A DNA stretch of 8,683 bases, from contig JAFWVZ010000259.1 of the NCBI GenBank assembly GCA_017523605.1, positions 1-8,683 of the forward strand, in the 5' to 3' direction. This stretch comes from Bacillota bacterium (GTDB lineage Bacteria; Bacillota; Clostridia; Peptostreptococcales; Anaerovoracaceae). The notes below the pieces were generated by a model. The model was not told where the DNA came from and did no database searches. It saw nothing but the letters and a program-made list of their open reading frames with translations. Below, in pieces: positions 1-6,086 of the stretch. Every line of letters begins with the position of its first letter. Within the stretch, counting starts at the first letter, position 1. A program made the position numbers and the translations under genes.

Positions 1-7
1 ACCTGCG

Positions 8-493
8 ATGGAGAACTATCGCTTCATGGATCTTGTTGAAAAGGAAAACGGCTTCGAATTCTATCAGGCCTTCCGCGATGAACTGGACTGGATAATAGGC
101 GGCAAGGACGACACCTGCTGGTTTACGGTAATGAAGGATCAGTCCGTTAAGGAAACGTATGTAGGAACGCTTAAGGACGGCTTATGGACGGACCGCCTGA
201 TAAAGGGCAAGGGTAAAAAGAGGACCGAAAAGGAGATGCCCGCCGGCAGCACCATAAAGCGCGTAGAAGAAAGAGCCTACTTCATGCAGGAAGAACCGTG
301 GGTAAAGGACAGAAAACCCAGGCTTATAGAGGACGCGCATCCGCATTATCACTATGTCTACGGCATGGGAGACAAGGCTCTGGACGTTTCGGAGGCCTAC
401 GGCGTAAGCATAGCGTACTCGGACATTAAAGATCTTTCCGCGGGTTATCATCTGAGGTATCTCTACACCGGCGAAGAAGTAGAGAAGCCGTAA
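8..493 (+). CDS. Unrecognised protein, possibly 5'-truncated
   Basis: I do not recognise this protein and assign no function. From the ATG at 8 it gives 161 residues. The reading frame is still open to the left edge (codons CCT GCG before the ATG) and the seven visible upstream bases hold no ribosome binding site, so this ATG may be internal and the gene may begin outside the window. The product is soluble-looking, charged and aromatic-rich, with no membrane segment or signal peptide. Visible points are a Trp-rich N-terminal third (DELDWII, CWFTV), a Lys/Arg-rich middle and a His/Tyr cluster HPHYHYVYG near residue 112. It ends 40 nt before the radical SAM gene, on the same strand and with no terminator between them, so cotranscription is likely. 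Reading frame and codon use match the neighbours, so I am confident that it is coding. Confidence 0.75.
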   Translation: MENYRFMDLVEKENGFEFYQAFRDELDWIIGGKDDTCWFTVMKDQSVKETYVGTLKDGLWTDRLIKGKGKKRTEKEMPAGSTIKRVEERAYFMQEEPWVKDRKPRLIEDAHPHYHYVYGMGDKALDVSEAYGVSIAYSDIKDLSAGYHLRYLYTGEEVEKP

Positions 494-494
494 A

Positions 495-506
495 GATCCG
501 CGGATC
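495..506. repeat. 12-bp perfect palindrome GATCCGCGGATC
   Basis: The bases GATCCGCGGATC read the same on both strands. They start one base after the stop codon of the first gene and precede the radical SAM gene's ribosome binding site. There is no loop and no T-run, so this is not a terminator. It could be a protein-binding site or chance; nothing else supports a role. Confidence 0.3.
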
Positions 507-533
507 ATCAAAGGAAAAGGATCACAAAAAAAG

Positions 534-1412
534 ATGCATTTTGTGGATGCCAAGGGAATACTGAGCGGAAGCGGCGGACGAGTAGGGATGAACATCTACC
601 GCGGCTGTACCCATGGCTGCATCTACTGCGACAGCAGGAGCAGGTGCTACCAGTTTATGCATCCTTTCGAGGACATAGAGGTAAAGCAGAACGCGCCGCA
701 GCTTCTGGAAAAGGCGCTTAGCTCTAAAAAAAAGAAGTGCATGATAGGCACCGGTTCCATGTCCGACCCCTACATGCATTGCGAGGAGCAGCTTCAGCTT
801 ACGAGAAAGTGTCTGGAGATAATACTCCGGCACGGCTTCGGTCTGGCCATCCAGACAAAGTCCGACCGGATACTGAGGGACATAGACCTTCTGGATGCGA
901 TAAACCGCAGCGCCAAATGCGTTGTGCAGATGACGCTCACCACATGGGATGATAAGCTGTGCAGCATCCTGGAACCCAATGTCTGCAACACAAAGCGCAG
1001 GATAGAGGTGCTGGAGGAGATGCGCAGAAGAGGCATCCCCACAATCGTATGGATGACGCCCATCCTGCCTTTCATAAACGATACGGAAGAAAATGTAAGA
1101 GCCATACTTAATGAGTGCGTCCGCGTGGGCGTTAAGGGCGTGATCGATTTCGGGATGGGGCTTACGCTCAGGGACGGCGACAGAGAATACTATTACGCTG
1201 CGCTGGACAAGCACTTCCCGGGCATAAAGGAACGGTACATGAAGCGCTACGGAAACGCGTACGAGCTGCCGAGTCCCAACGCACGGCGGCTTACGGAGAT
1301 TTTTCAGGACATCTGCAAGGCAAACGGCATGCTCTTTACTCCGGACGAATGCTTCCGCTTCATGAGCGAGCTGCCGGAGAAGGACACGCAGCTGAGCATG
1401 TTCGACATGTAA
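534..1412 (+). CDS. SPL-family radical SAM protein
   Basis: This 292-residue protein belongs to the radical SAM family related to spore photoproduct lyase (SPL). The signature CTHGCIYC (CX3CX2C, Cys25, Cys29, Cys32) should hold the [4Fe-4S] cluster that cleaves S-adenosylmethionine. The opening MHFVDAKGIL, then MNIYRGCTHGC and MIGTGSMSDPY, are typical of the Clostridia version of this family. Members usually lack a proven substrate; a DNA or nucleic-acid repair role is inferred only from the link to SPL. The start at 534 follows a purine-rich AAAGGAAAAGGA stretch and fits the family N-terminus. The C-terminus ends in QLSMF (residues 286-290) followed by Asp-Met, which resembles a DNA sliding-clamp binding pentapeptide. 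The isochorismatase-family gene follows 39 nt later without a terminator. The family call is secure; the reaction is unknown. Confidence 0.93.
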   Translation: MHFVDAKGILSGSGGRVGMNIYRGCTHGCIYCDSRSRCYQFMHPFEDIEVKQNAPQLLEKALSSKKKKCMIGTGSMSDPYMHCEEQLQLTRKCLEIILRHGFGLAIQTKSDRILRDIDLLDAINRSAKCVVQMTLTTWDDKLCSILEPNVCNTKRRIEVLEEMRRRGIPTIVWMTPILPFINDTEENVRAILNECVRVGVKGVIDFGMGLTLRDGDREYYYAALDKHFPGIKERYMKRYGNAYELPSPNARRLTEIFQDICKANGMLFTPDECFRFMSELPEKDTQLSMFDM

Positions 1413-1451
1413 TAAAACCTGTCGCCACCGCAACACGGAAAGGAGCGTCTT

Positions 1452-1976
1452 ATGAAACTTATAGTCATCGACATGCAGAAAGGCATCCTGAACGAGGACC
1501 TCTACGATCTTAAGGGCGTTCTGGAAAACGTTGCCAAGGTCATCGATGCCGCAAGAAACAGCGGCACGGAGGTCATCTATGTTAAGCACGACGATGGACC
1601 GGGATCCGGTTTTACCTTCGGAGACGAAGATTTTGAGATCGCGGAAGAGATCGCTCCGGCAAACGGAGAAAAAGTGTTCGTAAAGACCATTCCAAGCTGC
1701 TTCAGCAATAAAGAATTCGCAGCGTATCTGGAAGGCACTAAGGATGATGCTCTTATGATCGTTGGCCTTCAGACAGATTTCTGCATAGATTCTACGATCA
1801 AATCGGCTGCCGAGCGCGGCTACAGGGTGATAGTCCCGAAGGGAACGAATTCCACGTTCGACAATCCGTACATGACAGGCGAAAAGACCTGCGGATACTT
1901 CTTCTGCGAGGTGTGGCCGGATCTGTTCGCCGAATGCGTATCTTTGGAAGAAGCAATAGAGCTCTTAGGAAAGTAA
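1452..1976 (+). CDS. Isochorismatase-family cysteine hydrolase
   Basis: A 174-residue cytoplasmic cysteine hydrolase of the isochorismatase/nicotinamidase superfamily. The likely catalytic triad is visible: Asp7 in VIDMQKG, Lys78 in FVKTIPS and Cys111 in GLQTDFCIDST, the last at the usual nucleophile position after the family's conserved turn. The length is normal for the compact members. These enzymes hydrolyse amide or ether-type bonds in small molecules (for example nicotinamide, N-carbamoyl compounds or isochorismate); the sequence alone does not fix the substrate. The start is supported by a strong GGAAAGGAG site at 1437-1445, six bases before ATG. The gene lies just after the radical SAM gene and is the last of that group. 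The next 140 bases contain a new promoter, so the following metal genes probably form a separate unit. Confidence 0.93.
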   Translation: MKLIVIDMQKGILNEDLYDLKGVLENVAKVIDAARNSGTEVIYVKHDDGPGSGFTFGDEDFEIAEEIAPANGEKVFVKTIPSCFSNKEFAAYLEGTKDDALMIVGLQTDFCIDSTIKSAAERGYRVIVPKGTNSTFDNPYMTGEKTCGYFFCEVWPDLFAECVSLEEAIELLGK

Positions 1977-2035
1977 GGATCCCGCGTCATTGATTGCTGT
2001 TCGTTCAGTAATTGATCGATTCCAATGAAAAAAAC

Positions 2036-2063
2036 TTGATTTTCCGGAAAAATGAGTTAAAAT
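2036..2063 (+). promoter_or_regulatory. Sigma-70-type promoter of the HMA-ZIP operon
   Basis: A -35 like TTGATT (2036-2041) and a -10 like TAAAAT (2058-2063) are separated by 16 bp, inside the AT-rich gap between the hydrolase and HMA genes. Transcription would begin near 2070, giving a leader of about 50 nt. The surrounding gap (1977-2118) shows no gene and no clear terminator. Confidence 0.6.
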
Positions 2064-2073
2064 ATACCATTCA

Positions 2074-2089
2074 GTTAGACGAAGCTAAC
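2074..2089. promoter_or_regulatory. GTTAG-N6-CTAAC inverted repeat, putative operator
   Basis: GTTAG (2074-2078) and CTAAC (2085-2089) form a perfect 5-bp inverted repeat with a 6-nt spacer, a few bases downstream of the predicted transcription start. An operator here would block early transcription. The arms resemble half-sites of DtxR/IdeR-type metal repressors (TTAGGTTAG...CTAACCTAA), but the spacing is wider than that consensus. A metal-responsive role is inferred from this resemblance and from the metal-related genes downstream. Confidence 0.35.
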
Positions 2090-2118
2090 CAAATGCCTGT
2101 ATTTCGGAGGTAACGTAA

Positions 2119-2373
2119 ATGAACAAGGTAGTAATGAAGATAGACGGAATGATGTGCGGCATGTGCGAGGCCCATGTAAACGATGCGATCCGCAAGGCGG
2201 TGCCGTCCGCTAAAAAGGTGACCGCTTCCAGAAGCAAGAAGGAAGCATCCTTCCTTACGGAGGAAAATGTCGACGCTGCAGCGCTCAAGGCTGCCATAGA
2301 CGCCACAGGTTACGACTGCCAGAGCGTTGAGGTAGCTGAGTACGAAAAGAAAGGCTTGTTCGGACGCAGATGA
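2119..2373 (+). CDS. HMA-domain heavy-metal-binding protein
   Basis: This is a small 84-residue single-domain protein of the HMA (heavy-metal-associated, CopZ/MerP-like) fold. The N-terminal strand is followed by GMMCGMC (Cys13, Cys16), the metal-binding CxxC loop, then a helix-rich segment EAHVNDAIRKAV; the end TGYDCQSVEV is the usual last strand. It continues with a short basic tail (KKGLFGRR). Such domains bind Cu(I), Zn(II) or related soft metals and hand them to transporters in the cytoplasm. The start has a CGGAGG site at 2105-2110, eight bases before ATG. Its stop overlaps the ZIP transporter start (ATGA, 2370-2373), so the two are translationally coupled. This suggests it serves as metal donor, acceptor or sensor for that transporter. 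The metal cannot be told from sequence. Confidence 0.9.
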   Translation: MNKVVMKIDGMMCGMCEAHVNDAIRKAVPSAKKVTASRSKKEASFLTEENVDAAALKAAIDATGYDCQSVEVAEYEKKGLFGRR

Positions 2374-3158
2374 AGACAGTTGTTTTGGGACTTGTAATAC
2401 CGTTCATAGGGACCGCGGCGGGCTCGGCGTGCGTATTCTTCCTTAAGAAAGATCTTAAGTCCGGGGTGCAGCGCGCGCTTACCGGTTTTGCCGCCGGAGT
2501 AATGGTAGCGGCTTCCATCTGGAGCCTTATCGTGCCTGCCATAGAGCAGTCCTCCGCAAAAGGCCGGTTGGCGTTTTTACCTGCATTCATCGGATTCTGG
2601 CTGGGTATCCTGTTCCTGCTTCTTCTGGATCATGTTATCCCTCATCTTCACAGGAGGATAGACCAGGACGATCAGACCGAAGGTCCCAAAAGCAGGCTGG
2701 ACCGCACCATTATGATGGTCCTTGCTGTAACTCTGCACAACATTCCGGAAGGCATGGCCGTGGGCGTGGTATACGCAGGATTACTGTCCGGCTCCGCGAA
2801 CATAACCGCAGGCGGTGCTTTGGCTCTGGCTCTGGGCATAGCAATACAGAACTTTCCGGAGGGCGCCATAATCTCCATGCCTCTGTTTTCGGAAGGGAAG
2901 AGCAAACCGAAGTCCTTCCTGCTGGGGGTGCTTTCAGGCGCGGTGGAACCGGTGTTCGGGGGGCTTACCGTGCTTCTGGCGAGCCATGTGGTCCCCGCGA
3001 TGCCTTATCTTCTGTCTTTCGCTGCAGGAGCAATGCTCTACGTTGTAGTCGAGGAACTTATCCCTGAGATGTCCGCCGGCAAGCATTCTAACATTGGTGT
3101 CGTGTCCTTTGCCGTAGGCTTCAGCATCATGATGGCGCTGGATGTGGCTCTTGGTTAG
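2370..3158 (+). CDS. ZIP-family metal transporter
   Basis: A 262-residue inner-membrane ZIP-family (ZRT/IRT-like, GufA/ZupT-type) divalent metal transporter, of normal length for bacterial members. About eight hydrophobic segments are visible, roughly at residues 3-24, 37-58, 68-90, 115-135, 148-170, 185-207, 212-232 and 242-261. The diagnostic metal-site helices are present: HNIPEG (His123, Asn124, Glu127) in the fourth and QNFPEG (Gln160, Asn161, Glu164) in the fifth. EELIPE (228-233) is also typical. A His-bearing loop, DHVIPHLH (87-94), follows the third segment. ZIP proteins move Zn, Fe or Mn into the cytoplasm; the actual metal is unknown. The start overlaps the HMA gene stop and has only weak Shine-Dalgarno character, so coupling probably drives its translation. 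A strong terminator follows about 20 nt after its stop. Confidence 0.94.
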   Translation: MKTVVLGLVIPFIGTAAGSACVFFLKKDLKSGVQRALTGFAAGVMVAASIWSLIVPAIEQSSAKGRLAFLPAFIGFWLGILFLLLLDHVIPHLHRRIDQDDQTEGPKSRLDRTIMMVLAVTLHNIPEGMAVGVVYAGLLSGSANITAGGALALALGIAIQNFPEGAIISMPLFSEGKSKPKSFLLGVLSGAVEPVFGGLTVLLASHVVPAMPYLLSFAAGAMLYVVVEELIPEMSAGKHSNIGVVSFAVGFSIMMALDVALG

Positions 3159-3176
3159 CGCGTTTAAATGCCTTTC

Positions 3177-3208
3177 AAAAGCTCCGCTTTCAGGCGGAGT
3201 TTTTTTTA
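3177..3208 (+). terminator. Intrinsic terminator after the ZIP gene
   Basis: CTCCGC (3182-3187) pairs with GCGGAG (3194-3199) around a 6-nt loop. The stem is extended by a G-T wobble and an A-run pairing with Ts, and eight Ts follow (3200-3207). This is a classic Rho-independent terminator and closes the HMA-ZIP unit. Confidence 0.92.
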
Positions 3209-3251
3209 TTCTTTCAGATACGTCAGGACCGCATCCGGAAACGTTAGCATC

Positions 3252-3280
3252 TTCAAAAAGTCCTTGGATTTTGATACAAT
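3252..3280 (+). promoter_or_regulatory. Extended -10 promoter of the flavoprotein operon
   Basis: TACAAT (3275-3280) is preceded by TGA, making a TGnTACAAT extended -10 box. TTCAAA (3252-3257) lies 17 bp upstream as a weak -35. It is placed between the ZIP terminator and the first flavoprotein gene and gives a leader of about 55 nt. No other promoter is obvious downstream to the window end, so it may drive the whole following gene string. Confidence 0.65.
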
Positions 3281-3340
3281 ATCTTTAGCATGGGATAAAA
3301 GGCGGTCTTGTACAGACCCTTAGATGATTGGAGAATGGAT

Positions 3341-3985
3341 ATGGGTAAAAAGATAGTAGTCGTAAACGCCGGGCCCAGGAAGGGATGGAACACGGACACA
3401 CTGCTGACTGAGGCCGCAAATGGCGCGCAGTCTGCAGGAGCCGAGGTGGAAAGGTTCGACCTTTTCAAACTCGATAAATACACCGGATGCATCTCGTGCT
3501 TCGGCTGTAAGAGGGAGAAGCTTAAGGGACACTGCATTTGCAGGGACGGCCTTACACCTGTTCTGGACGCGATAAGGAGTTCGGACGGTCTAATAATAGG
3601 TTCTCCGAACTATCTTTCGGAACTTACCGCATCCTTCAGGGCGCTCTACGAGAGGCTGATATTCCAGAACCTTACATACAACGTTGAAACGCCTTGCTGC
3701 AACGAGCATCCTGTGCCTGTGCTTCTCGTCATGACAAGCAACGCGCCGGACAACATGTATACCGGAATGATGAAGAACTATCAGCAGACGCTCAGCCGGT
3801 TCGTAGGACCTGCCGAGGTTCTCGTAAGCGGAAACACGCTTCAGCTGAAGGATTACACCAAAACGGACTGGCCGTGGACCATGTTCGATCCTGCGTCAAA
3901 GATGAAGCGTCACGAGACCGTTTTCCCGCAGGAATGCAAAAAGGCCTTCGACATGGGCGTAAAGCTTGCAGGCGGCGTAAAATGA
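3341..3985 (+). CDS. Flavodoxin-fold Cys-rich NAD(P)H oxidoreductase (first of pair)
   Basis: A cytoplasmic flavodoxin-fold protein of 214 residues, in the iron-sulfur flavoprotein / NAD(P)H-dependent FMN reductase group. It opens with a beta strand KKIVVVNAGPRKGWNTDTLL, where the loop should bind FMN phosphate. The cluster CISCFGC, then GHCIC (Cys50, 53, 56, 65, 67; CX2CX2CX8C) could hold a [4Fe-4S] cluster. GLIIGSPNYLSELTASFRALYERL is the conserved flavodoxin-fold segment after it. I chose ATG 3341 because GGAG at 3330-3333 lies seven bases upstream. The frame is also open from a TTG at 3308 and an ATG at 3335, but neither is as well placed. It overlaps the next, related gene by ATGA, so the two are probably made together. 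The electron donor and substrate are unknown. Confidence 0.9.
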   Translation: MGKKIVVVNAGPRKGWNTDTLLTEAANGAQSAGAEVERFDLFKLDKYTGCISCFGCKREKLKGHCICRDGLTPVLDAIRSSDGLIIGSPNYLSELTASFRALYERLIFQNLTYNVETPCCNEHPVPVLLVMTSNAPDNMYTGMMKNYQQTLSRFVGPAEVLVSGNTLQLKDYTKTDWPWTMFDPASKMKRHETVFPQECKKAFDMGVKLAGGVK

Positions 3986-4665
3986 GGATACTTGTACTTA
4001 ACGGAAGCCCAAAGAAGAAGAGCGACACTTTCCGCCTTACGGAAGCGTTTCTAAGGGGGCTTAATAAAAATGGTGCGCATGAAGTCAATGTGATCAACGT
4101 TATCGACAAGGACATCGCCCCGTGCAGAGGGTGCTTTGGATGCTGGCAGAACATGGACGGCCACTGCGTTATCGATGATGACCAGAACGGCATCCTGGAC
4201 CTGTACAGGACATCGGATGTGATCATCTGGAGCTTTCCGCTTTACTGCTACGGCATGCCTTCGCATCTTAAGGCAGTGTTGGACCGCACCATACCTCTCA
4301 TAAAGATGAAGATGGTGCAGGAAGACGACGGCAGCGTGCGCCACGAGGCGCTGGCGGACTTTTCAAAGATACATACAGTGGTGATCTGCGGATGCGGATT
4401 CCCGGACTGGGACGGCAACTTCGAGAGCCTGAGGCTCCAGTGCAGACAGTGCTTCAGGGATCCTGTAACGGTATTCGTTCCGGAAGCTCCGATGCTGAAC
4501 GTGCCGCAGGCAGCGCCTCTTGCGGAGCCTCTGCTTGCGCGTTTCAAGAGGGCGGGGGAGGAATTTGCTTCTTCTTTCACTTTGTCTTCCGAAACGATAG
4601 CCGGGCTCGAGGCACCCATGATACCAAAAGAAACATACATAAACATAGTTAACGGAAACGTATAA
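3982..4665 (+). CDS. Flavodoxin-fold Cys-rich NAD(P)H oxidoreductase (second of pair)
   Basis: A 227-residue paralogue of the preceding flavoprotein. MRILVLNGSPKKKSDTFRLT gives the FMN-binding loop (NGSP plus Ser/Thr). CRGCFGC followed by GHCVIDDD (Cys48, 51, 54, 62; CX2CX2CX7C) matches the compact cysteine motif of iron-sulfur flavoproteins. DVIIWSFPLYCYGMPSHLKAVLDR is the conserved flavodoxin-fold segment. A C-terminal extension carries further cysteines (CGCG at 136-139; CRQC at 154-157). The frame runs open far upstream inside the first flavoprotein gene, but ATG 3982, overlapping that gene's TGA, gives the correct family N-terminus. The gene pair suggests duplication and perhaps a heteromeric electron-transfer enzyme; that is inference. 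The SGNH hydrolase gene follows 12 nt later. Confidence 0.9.
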   Translation: MRILVLNGSPKKKSDTFRLTEAFLRGLNKNGAHEVNVINVIDKDIAPCRGCFGCWQNMDGHCVIDDDQNGILDLYRTSDVIIWSFPLYCYGMPSHLKAVLDRTIPLIKMKMVQEDDGSVRHEALADFSKIHTVVICGCGFPDWDGNFESLRLQCRQCFRDPVTVFVPEAPMLNVPQAAPLAEPLLARFKRAGEEFASSFTLSSETIAGLEAPMIPKETYINIVNGNV

Positions 4666-4677
4666 AGGGAACAGTCA

Positions 4678-5448
4678 ATGAGCAAGAAAAAAGTCGTTAA
4701 GAAAAGAATAAAGCGCGGTCTTATCTGCGCGTCAGCAGCGTCGGTGGTCTCTCTGGCAGCAGTCGCGGAACTGGGCAGGCGCTACGAATGGGGACCGTTC
4801 TTCTACCTGAACTTTAAAAAGCGCGAAAGGGAGATCGTGAAGAATTACAATGCCCGCAAGCGCCGCGGCGAGATAATCTTCTATGGGGCTTCCAACTTTT
4901 GCCGCTGGGAGGAGATGGAACAGGACATGCTTCCCTACACGGTGCAGAACCACGGATTCGGAGGCAGCACGGACGCTGAGCTTATAAGGAGCGCAGGAAG
5001 GCTGCTCTATCCTTACGCGCCTGCAATAGTAGTACTTCAGACCGGTTCCAACGACTGCGCAAGGCTGCCCGGTCCCAAAAGGACGCTGTACGAAAGAGTC
5101 CTTAACAGAAAGATCCGCATGCTGGAGACTTTCCGCAGGGAGCTTCCTGATACGATCTTCATAGTAATAAGCGGCATACTGATGCCCGGAAGGCGCCAGT
5201 ACGACAACATCATAAAAAGGATAAACCGTTCCGTGCAGGGGATAGCCTCGCAGACGGACCGCATCTATTACGTGGACGCGGAGGACATGACCGTAGGCGA
5301 AAACGGTAAGCACAGAAAAGACCTGTTCATCGAAGACGGCGTCCATCTTACTCACGAGGCGCGCGTCCTCTGGGCTGAGAAGTACATCAAGCCCGCGCTG
5401 GATAAAGTGATAAGCGACCACCCGGAACTGGCATACCTGAAGAGGTAA
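4678..5448 (+). CDS. Membrane-anchored SGNH/GDSL-type hydrolase
   Basis: A 256-residue SGNH-superfamily esterase/lipase-like hydrolase. All four blocks are visible: IIFYGASNF (nucleophile Ser72), NHGFGGST (Gly95), LQTGSNDCA (Asn125) and EDGVHLTHEA (Asp220, His223). The first block reads GAS rather than the textbook GDS, a variant seen in this superfamily. The N-terminus is very basic (residues 1-13), then hydrophobic (about 14-31), which suggests an uncleaved signal anchor with the catalytic domain outside the cytoplasm; a cleaved signal peptide is possible. Likely substrates are esters on cell-surface sugars or lipids, but this cannot be fixed. AAGGGA at 4665-4670 sits seven bases before ATG. 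It lies 12 nt after the flavoprotein pair, so it is probably in the same transcript. Confidence 0.9.
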   Translation: MSKKKVVKKRIKRGLICASAASVVSLAAVAELGRRYEWGPFFYLNFKKREREIVKNYNARKRRGEIIFYGASNFCRWEEMEQDMLPYTVQNHGFGGSTDAELIRSAGRLLYPYAPAIVVLQTGSNDCARLPGPKRTLYERVLNRKIRMLETFRRELPDTIFIVISGILMPGRRQYDNIIKRINRSVQGIASQTDRIYYVDAEDMTVGENGKHRKDLFIEDGVHLTHEARVLWAEKYIKPALDKVISDHPELAYLKR

Positions 5449-5452
5449 CTGA

Positions 5453-5524
5453 GAGTACAGCTATACGCTGGAGATATACAAGGAAGACGGGATCACGCGG
5501 ACCAGGATAACTCCGCAGCAGTAA
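5453..5524 (+). pseudogene. Short protein-like segment without a start, possible gene remnant
   Basis: The 85-nt gap between the SGNH hydrolase and SseB-like genes contains an open frame of 23 codons ending in TAA at 5522-5524. It follows a TGA at 5450-5452 and has no start codon. It reads EYSYTLEIYKEDG and then ITRTRITPQQ, in codons like those of the real genes (AAG, ATA, AGG, GAA). This could be the tail of a decayed gene. The segment is short enough that chance cannot be excluded, and I recognise no family. Confidence 0.2.
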
Positions 5525-5533
5525 GGAGAGCGC

Positions 5534-6085
5534 ATGAGTAAAAGGATAGAAGAACTGAAAGAGCTTATAGACAGAGCAGGAAGAGACGGCGACTGGAAGG
5601 GCCCGTACGACGAGCTTCTCAGGGAGCTTTACAACTGCAGCGTACTGTTCTTTGCGCTGTCTAAAAACGATTTCGACCCGGATACAAATACGAGCGTTCC
5701 GCTTATAAGCACTAAGGACTTCGGCGGTCTGCCGGCGCTGTACGTGTTCAGCGAAGTCGGATATGCGGGGCTGTGGCTGAACCACTACAGGCACGTTTCC
5801 GAAGACTGCAGATACGGACTTATCGCCGCAGTGGAGAAGGGCGATCACGGATTTTTCAGCATCTTCAAGATCGCAAAAAAGCTCGGTGCCGAAATGGTGA
5901 TGCTGGACGAGGGCGGACCGTACATAGGAATAAGGCTGGACGACCTTCTGGAGGCTAATGGTCTGGATCCTTCGAGCATAGAGCTGCCTTTGAGCGGGGA
6001 AGAGATGCTTGACATGATGAACAACAAAGTCAGTCCGGAACTTCGTTTTGCGAGGGTCCCGGCTATTCCTCTTAAAGGAGAATGA
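5534..6085 (+). CDS. SseB-like domain protein (tentative)
   Basis: A 183-residue soluble protein. The layout fits the N-terminal domain of SseB-family proteins: a leading helix (about 1-32), then LYNCSVLFFALS, a loop, VPLISTKDFGGLPALYVFSE with a following Gly-Leu-Trp, and a later strand-turn pattern GAEMVMLDEGGPYIGIRLDDL near 120-140. SseB-type domains are widespread and mostly uncharacterised; in enterobacteria one is linked to serine-sensitivity enhancement, and others occur beside secretion loci. No catalytic residues are evident. TAAGGAG at 5522-5528 gives a good binding site for ATG 5534. The stop lies one base before the TfoX-domain gene's start, and AAGGAG for that gene is within this coding end. 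The coding call is secure; the family call is tentative because it rests on pattern similarity. Confidence 0.75.
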   Translation: MSKRIEELKELIDRAGRDGDWKGPYDELLRELYNCSVLFFALSKNDFDPDTNTSVPLISTKDFGGLPALYVFSEVGYAGLWLNHYRHVSEDCRYGLIAAVEKGDHGFFSIFKIAKKLGAEMVMLDEGGPYIGIRLDDLLEANGLDPSSIELPLSGEEMLDMMNNKVSPELRFARVPAIPLKGE

Positions 6086-6086
6086 G

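Noticed and set aside
522..1589. Long antisense open frame (355 codons) on the - strand over the radical SAM gene
   Set aside because: It mirrors a strongly supported + strand gene. The codon bias of the real genes keeps antisense frames open; the translation has no family features and an odd composition. The same reasoning removes the - strand frames at 6281-7096, 4732-5421, 7138-7794 and 7692-8306.
1977..2035. Possible terminator after the cysteine hydrolase gene (CATTG at 1988-1992 and CAATG at 2023-2027)
   Set aside because: The arms are short, far apart and not followed by a T-run; no stable G-C stem is seen.
3694..3981. N-terminal extension of the second flavoprotein upstream of ATG 3982
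   Set aside because: This stretch lies inside the first flavoprotein gene in another frame, and its translation is Arg/Ser-rich and unlike any flavodoxin. The family N-terminus starts exactly at 3982.
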